From Labilithrix sp. (GTDB taxonomy: Bacteria; Myxococcota_A; Polyangia; Polyangiales; Polyangiaceae): a DNA stretch of 64,000 bases. This document shows positions 20,245 through 28,666 of the stretch, in pieces. Position 1 is the first letter of the stretch; every line of letters starts with the position of its first letter. Both the position numbers and the translations under genes were made by a program. Location: contig JAHBWD010000027.1 in assembly GCA_019637175.1 (NCBI GenBank), positions 1-64,000 on the forward strand, given 5' to 3'. A model generated the notes under the pieces. It searched no databases. It had not been told where the DNA came from and was given only the letters and a program-made list of their open reading frames with translations.

Positions 20245-21324
20245 TCACGGGTCGATCGCGACGAGGTACTCGGCCCAGCCGACGCCTCCGCGATCGTCGC
20301 GCAGCACGACCCAGAGCCGGACGAGGCCGGGGCTGCTCGGCGCGGTCCACACGTTCGACGTATCGACGCCGTCGGGATCGCTCTCCGTCCGGCCCGTCTG
20401 CTCTTCCGCGAAGACGCCGGCGGTCGCATACCACGCGACGGTGATCCCCTCGCGGCGCTCGCGCACGGTCCTCGTGTCGGGGTCGGGCGCGAGATAGCTC
20501 TCCGCGCCGCCGCAGCCGCGCGGGACGTTCCGGCAGTCGGCGGCGCAGCTGCTCTGGTTCTCTCCCGAGGTGCAGAGGCCGTCGCCGCACACCGGCTGGC
20601 GCGGGCACGCGGGCCAGACGATCCGCAGCTCCGCCCGCGTTCCTGCGGCGACGGTGATGCCCGGCGCGGCGAGCCCAGGCGCGATCGCGCGCACGCCCTC
20701 TCGAGAGACGAGCTCGAGGCGCTCGACCTCGGGGTTCTCGTTCGGACGGTAGCCTTGGTTGTAGCGGATCGACTCGGCGCTCGGCACGCCGACGACACCG
20801 CACGCGAGGCGCACCGACGCCAGGACGACGCCGGCGCCGTCGCCGAGGACGACCGGCTGGTGATAGCCGCCGGACAGATCGGGATCGACGGGCCGGCCCG
20901 CGACGCCGCCGGCCTCCGCGGGCGCGGCGAGCGGCCCGAAGCGCTGACAAGCGTCGGCGGGGACGACCGCGGATACGCTCGCGCCGCGGCCGAGGCGCTG
21001 GAAGCTCTCTCCGCCCGCGCCGAACCGGGCGACGCACTCCTCTGCGACCGGACCCAGCTCGGTGAGGGGCTTGCGCGCGAGGCACATCGCCCACTCGAGC
21101 GACGCGCCCGACGCCGCCTCGTGAGCGGGCGCGGCGACGAGCGCCGACAGCGTGACGGATCCGCCGGCCTTCGCCTCCGCCGGCACCGAGCGCACCGCGA
21201 GGACGCGCGCCGACGCGATCACCGCGCGATCGTCGGCGAAGTCGGGAATGCACGCGAGCGGACTGCCGACGAGGACTGCCACCATGACGAAGACGCGAGC
21301 GTGGGTATGGATCTCTCCGACCAT
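20245..21324 (-). CDS. Lipoprotein at the end of the TonB operon
   Basis: A 359-residue predicted lipoprotein with N-terminal segment VFVMVAVLVGSPLAC (lipobox SPLAC). It contains the Cys cluster CGDGLCTSGENQSSCAADC near residue 245, a pattern seen in many secreted myxobacterial proteins. The remainder looks beta-rich and Ig-like (DTSNVWTAPSSPGLVRLWVVLRDDRGG). The start codon lies one base after the stop of the TonB-dependent receptor gene (TGACATG), so it is almost certainly co-translated and may be a surface or periplasmic partner of that receptor. No family recognised beyond the Cys motif. Confidence 0.75.
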   Translation of the reverse strand: MVGEIHTHARVFVMVAVLVGSPLACIPDFADDRAVIASARVLAVRSVPAEAKAGGSVTLSALVAAPAHEAASGASLEWAMCLARKPLTELGPVAEECVARFGAGGESFQRLGRGASVSAVVPADACQRFGPLAAPAEAGGVAGRPVDPDLSGGYHQPVVLGDGAGVVLASVRLACGVVGVPSAESIRYNQGYRPNENPEVERLELVSREGVRAIAPGLAAPGITVAAGTRAELRIVWPACPRQPVCGDGLCTSGENQSSCAADCRNVPRGCGGAESYLAPDPDTRTVRERREGITVAWYATAGVFAEEQTGRTESDPDGVDTSNVWTAPSSPGLVRLWVVLRDDRGGVGWAEYLVAIDP

Positions 21325-21325
21325 G

Positions 21326-23977
21326 TCAAAAGCTCCAGCGCGCCCCGAGGACGGGGAGGATCGGCAGACCGAGGATGTACCTCCGCTGCGAGAAGTCCGG
21401 CGCGTAGGCGATCTCCTCGGGGTTCTCGCGATTCGAGACGTTCTGCACGTCGAGATAGATCTCGAGCTCGCTGCCGTTGATCACGAAGCGCTTCGTCGCC
21501 CGCACGTCGATCTGCACGAAGACAGGAATGCGATCGGTGTTCGAGACGCCCAACGTCGGCTCGAAGCGCGTCCGCCGCGCGTCGAAGTAGACGTACCGGA
21601 GCGGCGTGCGCGGAAAGCCCGAGGCGACGCGCGCGCGCGCGCCGATCTCGAACCCGCGACCGAGATCGTACGAGGCGAGCGCGGTGAAGACGTGCGTCTG
21701 ATCGAAGTCGAAGAGCCGCCAGCGCGCGGCGGGCGAGTCCTTCCGCTCGCTGCGGAGGATCGTGTACGCGATCCACCCGAAGAAGCGGCCGTCTCCCTTG
21801 TCACGCCGCAGCAGGAACTGCGCGCCGAGCGATCGCCCCTCTCCTTCTTGGAGGAGCGCCTCGCCGAGGCGCGGCGTCGCGGAGGGATTTCGCGCGACGA
21901 GCTCCTCGGAGGTCGTGTGGAACAGCGTCGTCTCCATCGACACGGCGGTCGTCGCGCGAAGCGCCGCGCCGGCGACGTAGTGCGTGCCGGTCGAGACGCT
22001 CAGACCGGGATTTCCGAAGATGGCCGAGAGATCGTCGGGAAGCGGCGGCTGCCGGTAGAGACCGATCGCGGCCTTGTAGGTGATGCGCGGCGCCGGCGAG
22101 TATCGCGCGGCGAAGCGCGGCTGGACGGAGATGTCTTGCGTGTAGAGCCCGAGATCCGGCGCGCTGGGATCATGAGGCTTGCGGCGGTTCACGTTGATGA
22201 AGAAGGGCTCGAACCGGAGACCCGGCGTGAGGTGAACGCGCTCCTCGAAGAGGCGAACGTCGACCTCCGTGTACGGCGCCGCGCTCGCGATCGTCGTCTT
22301 CCAGACGTCGGCGCTCACCTGATCGGCCGGAGGGCGCCCGAACACGTACGCGTCGCCCTCTCGCGGAGGAGAAGTGATCGAGCCGCTTCGCGTCGTTTTG
22401 CTCTGGATCAGCTCGAAGTCGAAGCCGGCGCGCGCGGTCCAGTCCTTCGCGAGGCGCCCTCGCCACTCGGCGCGAAGACCCGCGAGGTGCGACTCGGTCT
22501 CGACGCTCGTCGGGACGCCGCCGAAGTTGCCGAAGCGTCCGGCCTGATCGCGCCCGTACCAAGGCGCCACGTCCACCTCGGCCCCACCCGCGAGCTGCCT
22601 CCGGTAGGCGACGTCGTAGCGCTGGAAGTGGAGGGTTCGCGTGTCGGACACGCGACGCGACGGATCGTTGCTCGGCTGCGTCCGCGATTGCCGATCGCCC
22701 GAGAGCAGACCTCCCACCTCGACCCACTCGCGCGGCCCGAGCGCGTAGCGGACGCGCGCTTGTCCGTCGAAGTAGTCGGGCAGCGTGAAGAAGTCCTGGA
22801 AGCGCTGATCCTCGAGCAGCCCGCCCAGCTCGGCGATGTGGCTCCTCCTGCCCGAGACCGCGAAGCTCACGCGCTCCCCGATCGGCGCCGTCACCGCCGC
22901 CGACGCGTCGATGAGATCGAGCTGCACGCTGCCGCGGAGCCGGTCGCTCGCGGGATCTCTCGGCGTCACGCGCACGAGGCCGCCGAGGCCGCGACCGAAC
23001 GCGGCGCCGTAGCCGCCCGGGATCAGCTCGACGGAGCTGACGCGATCGGCGTGGACGACCGAGCGCAGGCCGCCGAAGTGGTAGAGCATCGGGACGCGAA
23101 CGGCGCCCACGTACGTCCGCGTGTCTTGGGGAGCCGCGCCCCAGACGACGACCTGTCCCGAGCCCGTGCTCGCTCTGCCGACGCCGGGGAGGTTCTCGAC
23201 GACCTTGAGCACGTCGCCCTGCGTGCCGGGAACGCGACGCGCCTCGTCGGCGCCGACCTCGGTGCTCGCGACCTGCTTGACGAGCGCGGGCGCCACGACG
23301 ACGACCTCGAGATCGTCCTTCTCTTCTTCGGGTGCGCCGCTCTCCGCCGGCAGCTCGACGGCGTAGCGCGCTTCGAGCGTACGCCCTGCCTCCACGGTCT
23401 CGTCGGTCTGGAGGCGCGTGAGATCCTTCCCCGAGAGCGTGATCTTGATCGATCCGGGCGGCACGTCGTCGAACGCGAACTCGCCGCGCTCGTTCGTCAC
23501 CGTGGCGCCGACGCCTGCGATCTCGATCGTGACGCCGGCGATCGCGGCGCCCGTCCCTTTCGCCACGACGACGCCGCGAAGCTTCCCCAGCGTGGGGGCC
23601 GCCATCTTCGGCATGAACTGGTAGCGATAGGTGATCTTCACCGGCGCGGGCTCGTCGTCGATCTCGGCGGGCCGGAACTTGAACCTGCGCACCGCGTCGA
23701 GCGCCGCGGCGTCGAAGTCGGGTCCCGCCGACGTCAGCACGACCGCTTCGTCGACGGTGCCGGTGGCCGAGACGGCGAGCTGCAAGATGACCGTCGCGGA
23801 TCGACCTTCGGCGAGCGCCTCTTTCGGGTACGTCGCCTCGACGAGCTCGATGAGCTCGGGCGGCTTCGTCAGACGGCGCGGCTGCGCCGCAGCCGGCCGC
23901 GACGTCGCGAGCACCGCGAGCATCGCGAGCATCGCGACGAACCTGAGCGCGCGCGCGCGGCGGGCGATCCGGATCAC
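21326..23977 (-). CDS. TonB-dependent outer-membrane receptor with N-terminal TonB-C-like domain
   Basis: An 883-residue outer-membrane protein. After the signal peptide comes a TonB-C-like module at about residues 35-115 (LVEATYPKEALAEGRSA and DAAALDAVRRFKFRPAEID). This is the module normally at the C terminus of TonB. Next is a carboxypeptidase-regulatory-like beta domain (about 120-205: GVVVAKGTGAAIAGVTIEI), then the plug (RRVPGTQGDVLKVVENLPGV, IPGGYGAAFGRGLGG) and a barrel ending in Phe. Start is GTG 23977, overlapping the tonB stop by four bases (GTGA). It would import a large or scarce ligand energised by the adjacent ExbB-ExbD-TonB. No siderophore, B12 or glycan genes identify the ligand. 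Confidence 0.9.
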   Translation of the reverse strand: MIRIARRARALRFVAMLAMLAVLATSRPAAAQPRRLTKPPELIELVEATYPKEALAEGRSATVILQLAVSATGTVDEAVVLTSAGPDFDAAALDAVRRFKFRPAEIDDEPAPVKITYRYQFMPKMAAPTLGKLRGVVVAKGTGAAIAGVTIEIAGVGATVTNERGEFAFDDVPPGSIKITLSGKDLTRLQTDETVEAGRTLEARYAVELPAESGAPEEEKDDLEVVVVAPALVKQVASTEVGADEARRVPGTQGDVLKVVENLPGVGRASTGSGQVVVWGAAPQDTRTYVGAVRVPMLYHFGGLRSVVHADRVSSVELIPGGYGAAFGRGLGGLVRVTPRDPASDRLRGSVQLDLIDASAAVTAPIGERVSFAVSGRRSHIAELGGLLEDQRFQDFFTLPDYFDGQARVRYALGPREWVEVGGLLSGDRQSRTQPSNDPSRRVSDTRTLHFQRYDVAYRRQLAGGAEVDVAPWYGRDQAGRFGNFGGVPTSVETESHLAGLRAEWRGRLAKDWTARAGFDFELIQSKTTRSGSITSPPREGDAYVFGRPPADQVSADVWKTTIASAAPYTEVDVRLFEERVHLTPGLRFEPFFINVNRRKPHDPSAPDLGLYTQDISVQPRFAARYSPAPRITYKAAIGLYRQPPLPDDLSAIFGNPGLSVSTGTHYVAGAALRATTAVSMETTLFHTTSEELVARNPSATPRLGEALLQEGEGRSLGAQFLLRRDKGDGRFFGWIAYTILRSERKDSPAARWRLFDFDQTHVFTALASYDLGRGFEIGARARVASGFPRTPLRYVYFDARRTRFEPTLGVSNTDRIPVFVQIDVRATKRFVINGSELEIYLDVQNVSNRENPEEIAYAPDFSQRRYILGLPILPVLGARWSF

Positions 23978-24663
23978 GACGCCGCGAAGCGGATGGAGAT
24001 GGTGAACGTCGAGCGACTCGGTCGCCCGCAGCGCATCGCAGGCTCGAAGCTCGCCGCCTTCGCCGCGGCGAGCGCGGCCTCGTCGAGGCCGAGGCCGAGC
24101 GTGCTGAGGGCGCGCACCGCGACCACCCTGCCCGACTCGTCGACCGTGAGCTCCACGCGGACCTTGCCCTCGAGGCCCGCCGCGCGCGCGGCTTCGGTGT
24201 ACGTCGGGCGCGGAAGATCGAGGAGCTTCGGCTTCGACGGCCCCTCGGCGCAACCGTCGGCGTCCTTCTGCGGAGCAGGGGTTCGCTCGAGCGTCTTGGT
24301 CACCGGCGCCGCGCGAGGCGCCGGATCGGCCGGTCGCGCGACCGCGAGGCCGCCGGGCGCGCCGCCACCGGAGAGCTCGAGACCGAAGTCCGGCAGGTTG
24401 GCGAGCGACGACGACGGCGTCTTCGGCGCGACGTCGGCCGGCGGCGCCTCCGTCGCCTTCGCGCGGCTCCGCGCGCGCGGCGCGAGCTCGCTCGGCGGCG
24501 GCGGCGCCTCGACCCTCGCAGGCGGCGGCGGCTCGCGCGTCGTCTCCGTCACTTCGATCGCCGTCGCGGCCAGCGAAGCCGGCGCGCGGATCCCTCCGAG
24601 CGCGACGACGATCCCGCCGTGCGCGAGGAGGCTTCCGCCGATGAGCACCCATCGAAACGACAT
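23974..24663 (-). CDS. tonB: TonB energy transducer
   Basis: A 229-residue TonB: N-terminal membrane anchor (VLIGGSLLAHGGIVVALGG), a long Pro/Ala-rich periplasmic linker (PPPPARVEAPPPPSEL and onwards), and a C-terminal TonB domain from about residue 150 (RPTYTEAARAAGLEGKVRVE, VDESGRVVAVRAL, EAALAAAKAASFEPA). It links the inner-membrane ExbB-ExbD motor to the outer-membrane receptor encoded next. It lies six bases after exbD and overlaps the receptor gene by four bases. Confidence 0.9.
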   Translation of the reverse strand: MSFRWVLIGGSLLAHGGIVVALGGIRAPASLAATAIEVTETTREPPPPARVEAPPPPSELAPRARSRAKATEAPPADVAPKTPSSSLANLPDFGLELSGGGAPGGLAVARPADPAPRAAPVTKTLERTPAPQKDADGCAEGPSKPKLLDLPRPTYTEAARAAGLEGKVRVELTVDESGRVVAVRALSTLGLGLDEAALAAAKAASFEPAMRCGRPSRSTFTISIRFAAS

Positions 24664-24669
24664 CGCGCG

Positions 24670-25086
24670 CTACTTCGATCGCTCGACGTTGATGGCGAAC
24701 TTCGTGACACCGGCGAGCTTGGCCGTGTCGATGATCTCCACGACGCGGCCGTGGAGCGCCGCTTGATCCGCGCTGATGACGAGGCTCACGTCCTCGCTCG
24801 TGCGCGCGGCGCGTAGCGCGACCTCGAGATCCTTCAGCGTGGTCGGCGCGTCGTCGAACAGAAGCTCGCCGCTCTTCGCGATCGTCACCACGTGGGTTCG
24901 CGTGACCTTCTCGTCGGAGGTCGCCGTCTTCGGCAGCTCCACCTTGAGCGCCTGCGACACGATGTAGGTCGACGACACCATCATGATGACGAGGAGCACG
25001 AGCGCGATGTCGACGAACGGCGTGACGTTGATGCCGACGATCCCCGCGCGAGCGCCCGGCCCGCGGGCTGCCTGAAGGGAGGCCAT
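24670..25086 (-). CDS. exbD: ExbD/TolR-family biopolymer transport protein
   Basis: A 138-residue inner-membrane protein with one N-terminal helix bearing the essential Asp (INVTPFVDIALVLLVIMMV) and a periplasmic ExbD domain (VTIAKSGELLFDD, VISADQAALHGRVVEIID). It forms the proton-driven motor with ExbB. Three bases separate it from exbB and six from tonB, so the motor is encoded as a tight unit. Confidence 0.93.
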   Translation of the reverse strand: MASLQAARGPGARAGIVGINVTPFVDIALVLLVIMMVSSTYIVSQALKVELPKTATSDEKVTRTHVVTIAKSGELLFDDAPTTLKDLEVALRAARTSEDVSLVISADQAALHGRVVEIIDTAKLAGVTKFAINVERSK

Positions 25087-25089
25087 CGG

Positions 25090-25839
25090 TCAGCTCTCCT
25101 CGCTCGCGGCCACGGCGATGTGCGGCGCGGAGGATCGCGGCTCGGGCTCGAGCTCGGCGGCGAACGCGGGGCGCGGCTTGTCGGCGCGCGCACGCGCGCG
25201 CTCGAGGACCTTCGGGTTGGCCTTGGCGTGCGCGCTGATCAGCTTCACGACGGCGGTCGCGTCTGCCTCGATCTGGCCGATCTTCCGCTGAATCAGGTTG
25301 TAGGCGACGACCGCAGGGAGCGCGACGAAGAGGCCGACGCCCGTCGCGACGAGGGCCTCGGCGATGCCGCCCATCACGCCGCCCATGGCGCCGGCGTTGC
25401 CGCCCGACTGACCGAGCGAGTGAAACGCGATGATGACGCCGAGCACCGTCCCGAAGAGGCCGATGAACGGCGCGTTGTTGCCGAGCGTGCCGAGGAGGTT
25501 CGACCCCTTCTCGAGCTCCGCGCGAACGCGGGCGAGCTCGGCGTCGACCGCGTCGGCCATGGCCTCGGGACCGCCGTGGAGCCAGCGCAAGGCCTCGCGC
25601 GCGATCCGCGCCTGGAGGGAGCGATCCGCGGCGAGCACCTCGTCGACGCCCTCGAGGTTCGCCTCGTCGAGGCGCGCGAGCAGCTTCGAGCGGAGCTGCT
25701 CGAGATCGCCGCTCCGCCGCGCGAAGTAGACCCAGCGCTCGACCATCGTGGCGATCGAGATCACCGAGAGAAAGAGCAGGACGTACAGCACCCACGCGCT
25801 CCCGAGCAGCGCCAGCTTGGTCAAACGTTCGATCAACAT
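25090..25839 (-). CDS. exbB: ExbB/TolQ-family proton channel protein
   Basis: A 249-residue inner-membrane protein with three predicted helices: VLYVLLFLSVISIATMVERW near the N terminus, and two in the conserved domain (LLGTLGNNAPFIGLFGTVLG; GIAEALVATGVGLFVALPAV). The TLGNNAPFIGLFGTVLGV signature is diagnostic of the MotA/TolQ/ExbB family. The C-terminal 45 residues are a polar cytoplasmic tail. Surrounded by exbD, tonB and receptor genes, it serves TonB-dependent transport rather than Tol or flagella. Confidence 0.93.
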   Translation of the reverse strand: MLIERLTKLALLGSAWVLYVLLFLSVISIATMVERWVYFARRSGDLEQLRSKLLARLDEANLEGVDEVLAADRSLQARIAREALRWLHGGPEAMADAVDAELARVRAELEKGSNLLGTLGNNAPFIGLFGTVLGVIIAFHSLGQSGGNAGAMGGVMGGIAEALVATGVGLFVALPAVVAYNLIQRKIGQIEADATAVVKLISAHAKANPKVLERARARADKPRPAFAAELEPEPRSSAPHIAVAASEES

Positions 25840-25855
25840 CGCTTTCGTTCCTCCG

Positions 25856-26836
25856 CTACGGCACGACGAGCTCGGCGACGAACGTGCCGAGCCGCGTGCT
25901 TCCGTTCGCCTCGAGGGCGACGAGTGTTCCGTGGGTCCGATCCGTCTCGACGACCGAGAAGGTGCCCGGCTCGGCGCCGGCGCTCCGCGTGTGGCGCGAC
26001 ACGCCGTAGCGCGTCGACGGCTGCCCGCAGGCGTCGTGGAGGTTGACGTACACGAGGTAGCTCCCTGGATCCGGGCGATCGGCGAAGACGACGTTCTCGA
26101 TCTGACGCCCGTCGATGCGGCAACTCTCGTTCGAATCGGCGTCGAGGAAGCCCACGCCTGGCGCGTTCTTGTCGAGCGCGTTGCGGTTGACCTTCTGATC
26201 GGCGGCGAGCCCCTTGCTCGGGCTTCGCGACGCGACGATCTCGCTGTTCGGCGTCACGACGAGCAGATCGAGATCGACGGGGCGATCCCAGATCAGGCTG
26301 ATCACGAGCTCGGGCGGAGCCTTCTTCGGATCGCAAACGTTCCCGTTGTCTGGCACGCGGCGGTTGATGCAGAGGGTGCTGGCGACCTGGCTGCCCGTCG
26401 TTCCTGCCGCGTCCGTCGCGGCGACGAGCAAGCGGTGTCGGCCGGGAGGGAGCGAGTCGTGCAGATCCGCCACGAAGCGCCATTGGCGAACGGGCTCGCC
26501 CTGGACGGTCGGGTCGGGCGCGCCCGTGGGCACGACCCAATATCCACGGCCGAGCCCCTCGATCTGCGCCGCGACGGAGACCGCGTCGAGCGTGGTCCAG
26601 CCGAAGAAGGGCACGTCGGCGAGCCGCGGCCTGAGGAACGTGAGCTCCGTCGTCGCCGCCGTCGGTCGCGGCGGCACGAGCGCCTGATCCGGAGGCGATC
26701 CAGGCAGCGGTCCTTCGATGAACTGCGCGTCGTGCACCGCGAGCGGCTCCTCGAGGCCTCGCGTGACGATCCCGTCGCCGCAGGCGGCGAGCGAGCTCAC
26801 GACGAGCGCGAGCGGAGCGCGAGCCCGGAGGCTCAT
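25856..26836 (-). CDS. Lipoprotein of the TonB operon, unknown
   Basis: A 326-residue predicted lipoprotein (MSLRARAPLALVVSSLAAC, lipobox LAAC). The body looks beta-rich: residues 100-140 resemble an Ig-like strand pattern (DLHDSLPPGRHRLLVAATDAAG), and the second half contains LIWDRPVDLDLLVVTPNSEIV and PDPGSYLVYVNLHDACGQP, a style like bacterial pre-peptidase or DUF2135-type domains. The ATG overlaps the porin stop by four bases. Its coupling to the porin suggests a periplasmic or surface accessory. Function unknown. Confidence 0.75.
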   Translation of the reverse strand: MSLRARAPLALVVSSLAACGDGIVTRGLEEPLAVHDAQFIEGPLPGSPPDQALVPPRPTAATTELTFLRPRLADVPFFGWTTLDAVSVAAQIEGLGRGYWVVPTGAPDPTVQGEPVRQWRFVADLHDSLPPGRHRLLVAATDAAGTTGSQVASTLCINRRVPDNGNVCDPKKAPPELVISLIWDRPVDLDLLVVTPNSEIVASRSPSKGLAADQKVNRNALDKNAPGVGFLDADSNESCRIDGRQIENVVFADRPDPGSYLVYVNLHDACGQPSTRYGVSRHTRSAGAEPGTFSVVETDRTHGTLVALEANGSTRLGTFVAELVVP

Positions 26837-28317
26837 AGGTCCACCTGCAGGCGAAGCGTGAGCTGGTCGTTCTTCGCGTTCGTGGGGACGCCGCGATCGT
26901 CGCGCGCGAGGCGATCGGCGACGAAGTCGTATTGCGCGACGAAGCGAGCGTGCGCGAGCGTGAACCCCAGCACGGGAGAGACGACCCAGAACGACTGATC
27001 CTTGATGTGGAAGACGCCGGCCCGCTCCTCGAAGACGTCGCTGTTCGGGTCGTAGTAGGCGGCGCGGAGCCCGACGAGGGCAAAGGAGGTGATCTGCTGG
27101 ACGCCCGAGAACGTGAGCGCGAGCTGACGCACGTCGGAGCCCGTGAGGATCGGATCGGAGACGAGCAGCCCCCGATCGAGGTTCGAGGCGACGACCGCCT
27201 CGGCGCCGAGGCGAGAGACGCCGAGCAGCGTCCTCTTCGAGACGGCGAGATCGAGCCCGAGCGCCCAGCGCGAGAAGCTCTGCGACGGCAGCGCGGCCGA
27301 GCCGGTGATCCCTTGAAACTCGTGCGGCTCGGCCGAGCCGTTGTTGTTGTCGTCGACCCACGTGATCGCGTCCTTCGTCGGATCGCGGCCGGGGCTGAAT
27401 CCTTTGCCGTGATAGAACGAGAGCCCGCCCTCGAGGCTCGCACTCTCGCTCAGCTGAGCGCGCGTGCCGAGCCGTCCGGCGATGTCTTTCGCCGCGTTGG
27501 GATCGCGCGGAAACGCTTCGACGTTCAGCGGCTGCCCGTTGACGATCGCCAGCGCATAGTTGACGAAGCGATACGCGCCCCAGAGCTTGACGCCGATGTC
27601 GGCCTCGCTCGGAAAGAGCGCGAGCGAGCCCAGGCTGCGCTCCATGAAGACGCGATCGCGCTGCGACTCGCCGATCTCCGCCCCGAAGGGCAGATCCGTG
27701 ATCCCCGCCGTGACGACGACGAGCGGCGTGACGCCGTCGTCGGCCGCATCTCGGTAGAGGATCGAGGCTTCGAGGCGGCGGGGCGCGACCCTGAAGCCGT
27801 TCAGCGTCGTCGCGTCGAGCTCGAGGGTCGCCGCGGCGTTCTCCCAGCCTCGATCGACGCGGAGGCGCCCGCGCCGGAGCACGAACTGATCGAGGTTGAG
27901 CGGCGCGCCGCCGGGCGCGAGCTGGTCTTCGGAGAGCTGATTGCGCTCGTACTGCGCTTGCACGAAGCCCCACCACGTGAGGCCGCGACGGATCGGGCGC
28001 ACGTAGTTGCTGCCTTCGGCGACGAGGCTCTGCGGCGCCTCGGTGATCGCGGCCGGCGGCGTCGTGCGCGGCAGGCCCGAGAGATCCGAGACCGAGCCTC
28101 TCGCGTCGCCCCGCGGCGGAGCAGGCGGAGCGGGCGGAGCAGGAGGAGCAGGCGCGGGGGCCGGCGCGTCGCTCGGAATGAGCGGCGGGTCCTTCGGCGG
28201 CGGCACCTCGATCTCGACGTCGTCCTGCGGCTCCTGCGCCGCTGCTCGCGCGGACGCGAAGAGCGCCGCGACGAGCAGCGCGCACGAAGAGACTCGAATG
28301 CGCAGGGTTCGATGCAC
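26833..28317 (-). CDS. Outer-membrane porin, phosphate-selective porin O/P-like
   Basis: A 494-residue protein with a signal peptide ending ARAAAQ, a Pro/Ala-rich linker (about residues 50-72), and a predicted beta-barrel. Barrel features include LTWWGFVQAQYERNQLSED, LRRGRLRVDRGWENAAATLE, KLWGAYRFVNYALAIVNGQP and the terminal strand NDQLTLRLQVDL. These strands and the basic RRGRLR region resemble OprO/OprP-type porins, which pass phosphate or other anions; assignment to that family is moderate. It is 18 bases from the small lipoprotein gene upstream and overlaps the next lipoprotein, so it belongs to the nine-gene array. Confidence 0.75.
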   Translation of the reverse strand: MHRTLRIRVSSCALLVAALFASARAAAQEPQDDVEIEVPPPKDPPLIPSDAPAPAPAPPAPPAPPAPPRGDARGSVSDLSGLPRTTPPAAITEAPQSLVAEGSNYVRPIRRGLTWWGFVQAQYERNQLSEDQLAPGGAPLNLDQFVLRRGRLRVDRGWENAAATLELDATTLNGFRVAPRRLEASILYRDAADDGVTPLVVVTAGITDLPFGAEIGESQRDRVFMERSLGSLALFPSEADIGVKLWGAYRFVNYALAIVNGQPLNVEAFPRDPNAAKDIAGRLGTRAQLSESASLEGGLSFYHGKGFSPGRDPTKDAITWVDDNNNGSAEPHEFQGITGSAALPSQSFSRWALGLDLAVSKRTLLGVSRLGAEAVVASNLDRGLLVSDPILTGSDVRQLALTFSGVQQITSFALVGLRAAYYDPNSDVFEERAGVFHIKDQSFWVVSPVLGFTLAHARFVAQYDFVADRLARDDRGVPTNAKNDQLTLRLQVDL

Positions 28318-28335
28318 GATGTCGCCGGAAGAGGA

Positions 28336-28644
28336 TCAGGTCAGCGGCGGCAGCGGAGCGCCGGGCTTCCAGCCTTCGATGCGGGTTCCGTTGTCGAACG
28401 GGAAGCACTCGCCGCCGTTGCACTGGTTGAGGAAGTGCGTCGGCTGCGTGGGCTTGGCCTTCGTCGTGTCGAAGCAGTCTCCGGCGTCACCTCCGGCGTC
28501 GCTCGCGCCGCCGTCACCTTGGTCGACGATCGGCGGAGGGATCGGCGGCCGCGAAGGCGCGGCCGGCTCCTCGCTCGAGCACGCCTGGACACCGACGAGC
28601 GCGAGCGCCGCGGCGCCGAGCGCGAGCTTGAAGAACGCGTTCAT
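28336..28644 (-). CDS. Small lipoprotein of the TonB operon
   Basis: A 102-residue predicted lipoprotein (MNAFFKLALGAAALALVGVQAC). Its linker is of the Asp/Gly/Ala type (DQGDGGASDAGGDAGD), typical of envelope proteins in Polyangia. The C-terminal 40 residues hold three Cys in a short Asn/Gly-rich segment (DCFDTTKAKPTQPTHFLNQC). No family recognised. It sits between the secreted binding-protein-like gene (22 bases) and the porin gene (18 bases), within the same transcription unit. Confidence 0.7.
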   Translation of the reverse strand: MNAFFKLALGAAALALVGVQACSSEEPAAPSRPPIPPPIVDQGDGGASDAGGDAGDCFDTTKAKPTQPTHFLNQCNGGECFPFDNGTRIEGWKPGAPLPPLT

Positions 28645-28666
28645 GATCGAGCCTTCCTTTGTCGCG

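Noticed and set aside
21152..24766. 1,204-residue open frame on the plus strand
   Set aside because: It is antisense to the TonB receptor and TonB genes, whose families are clear.
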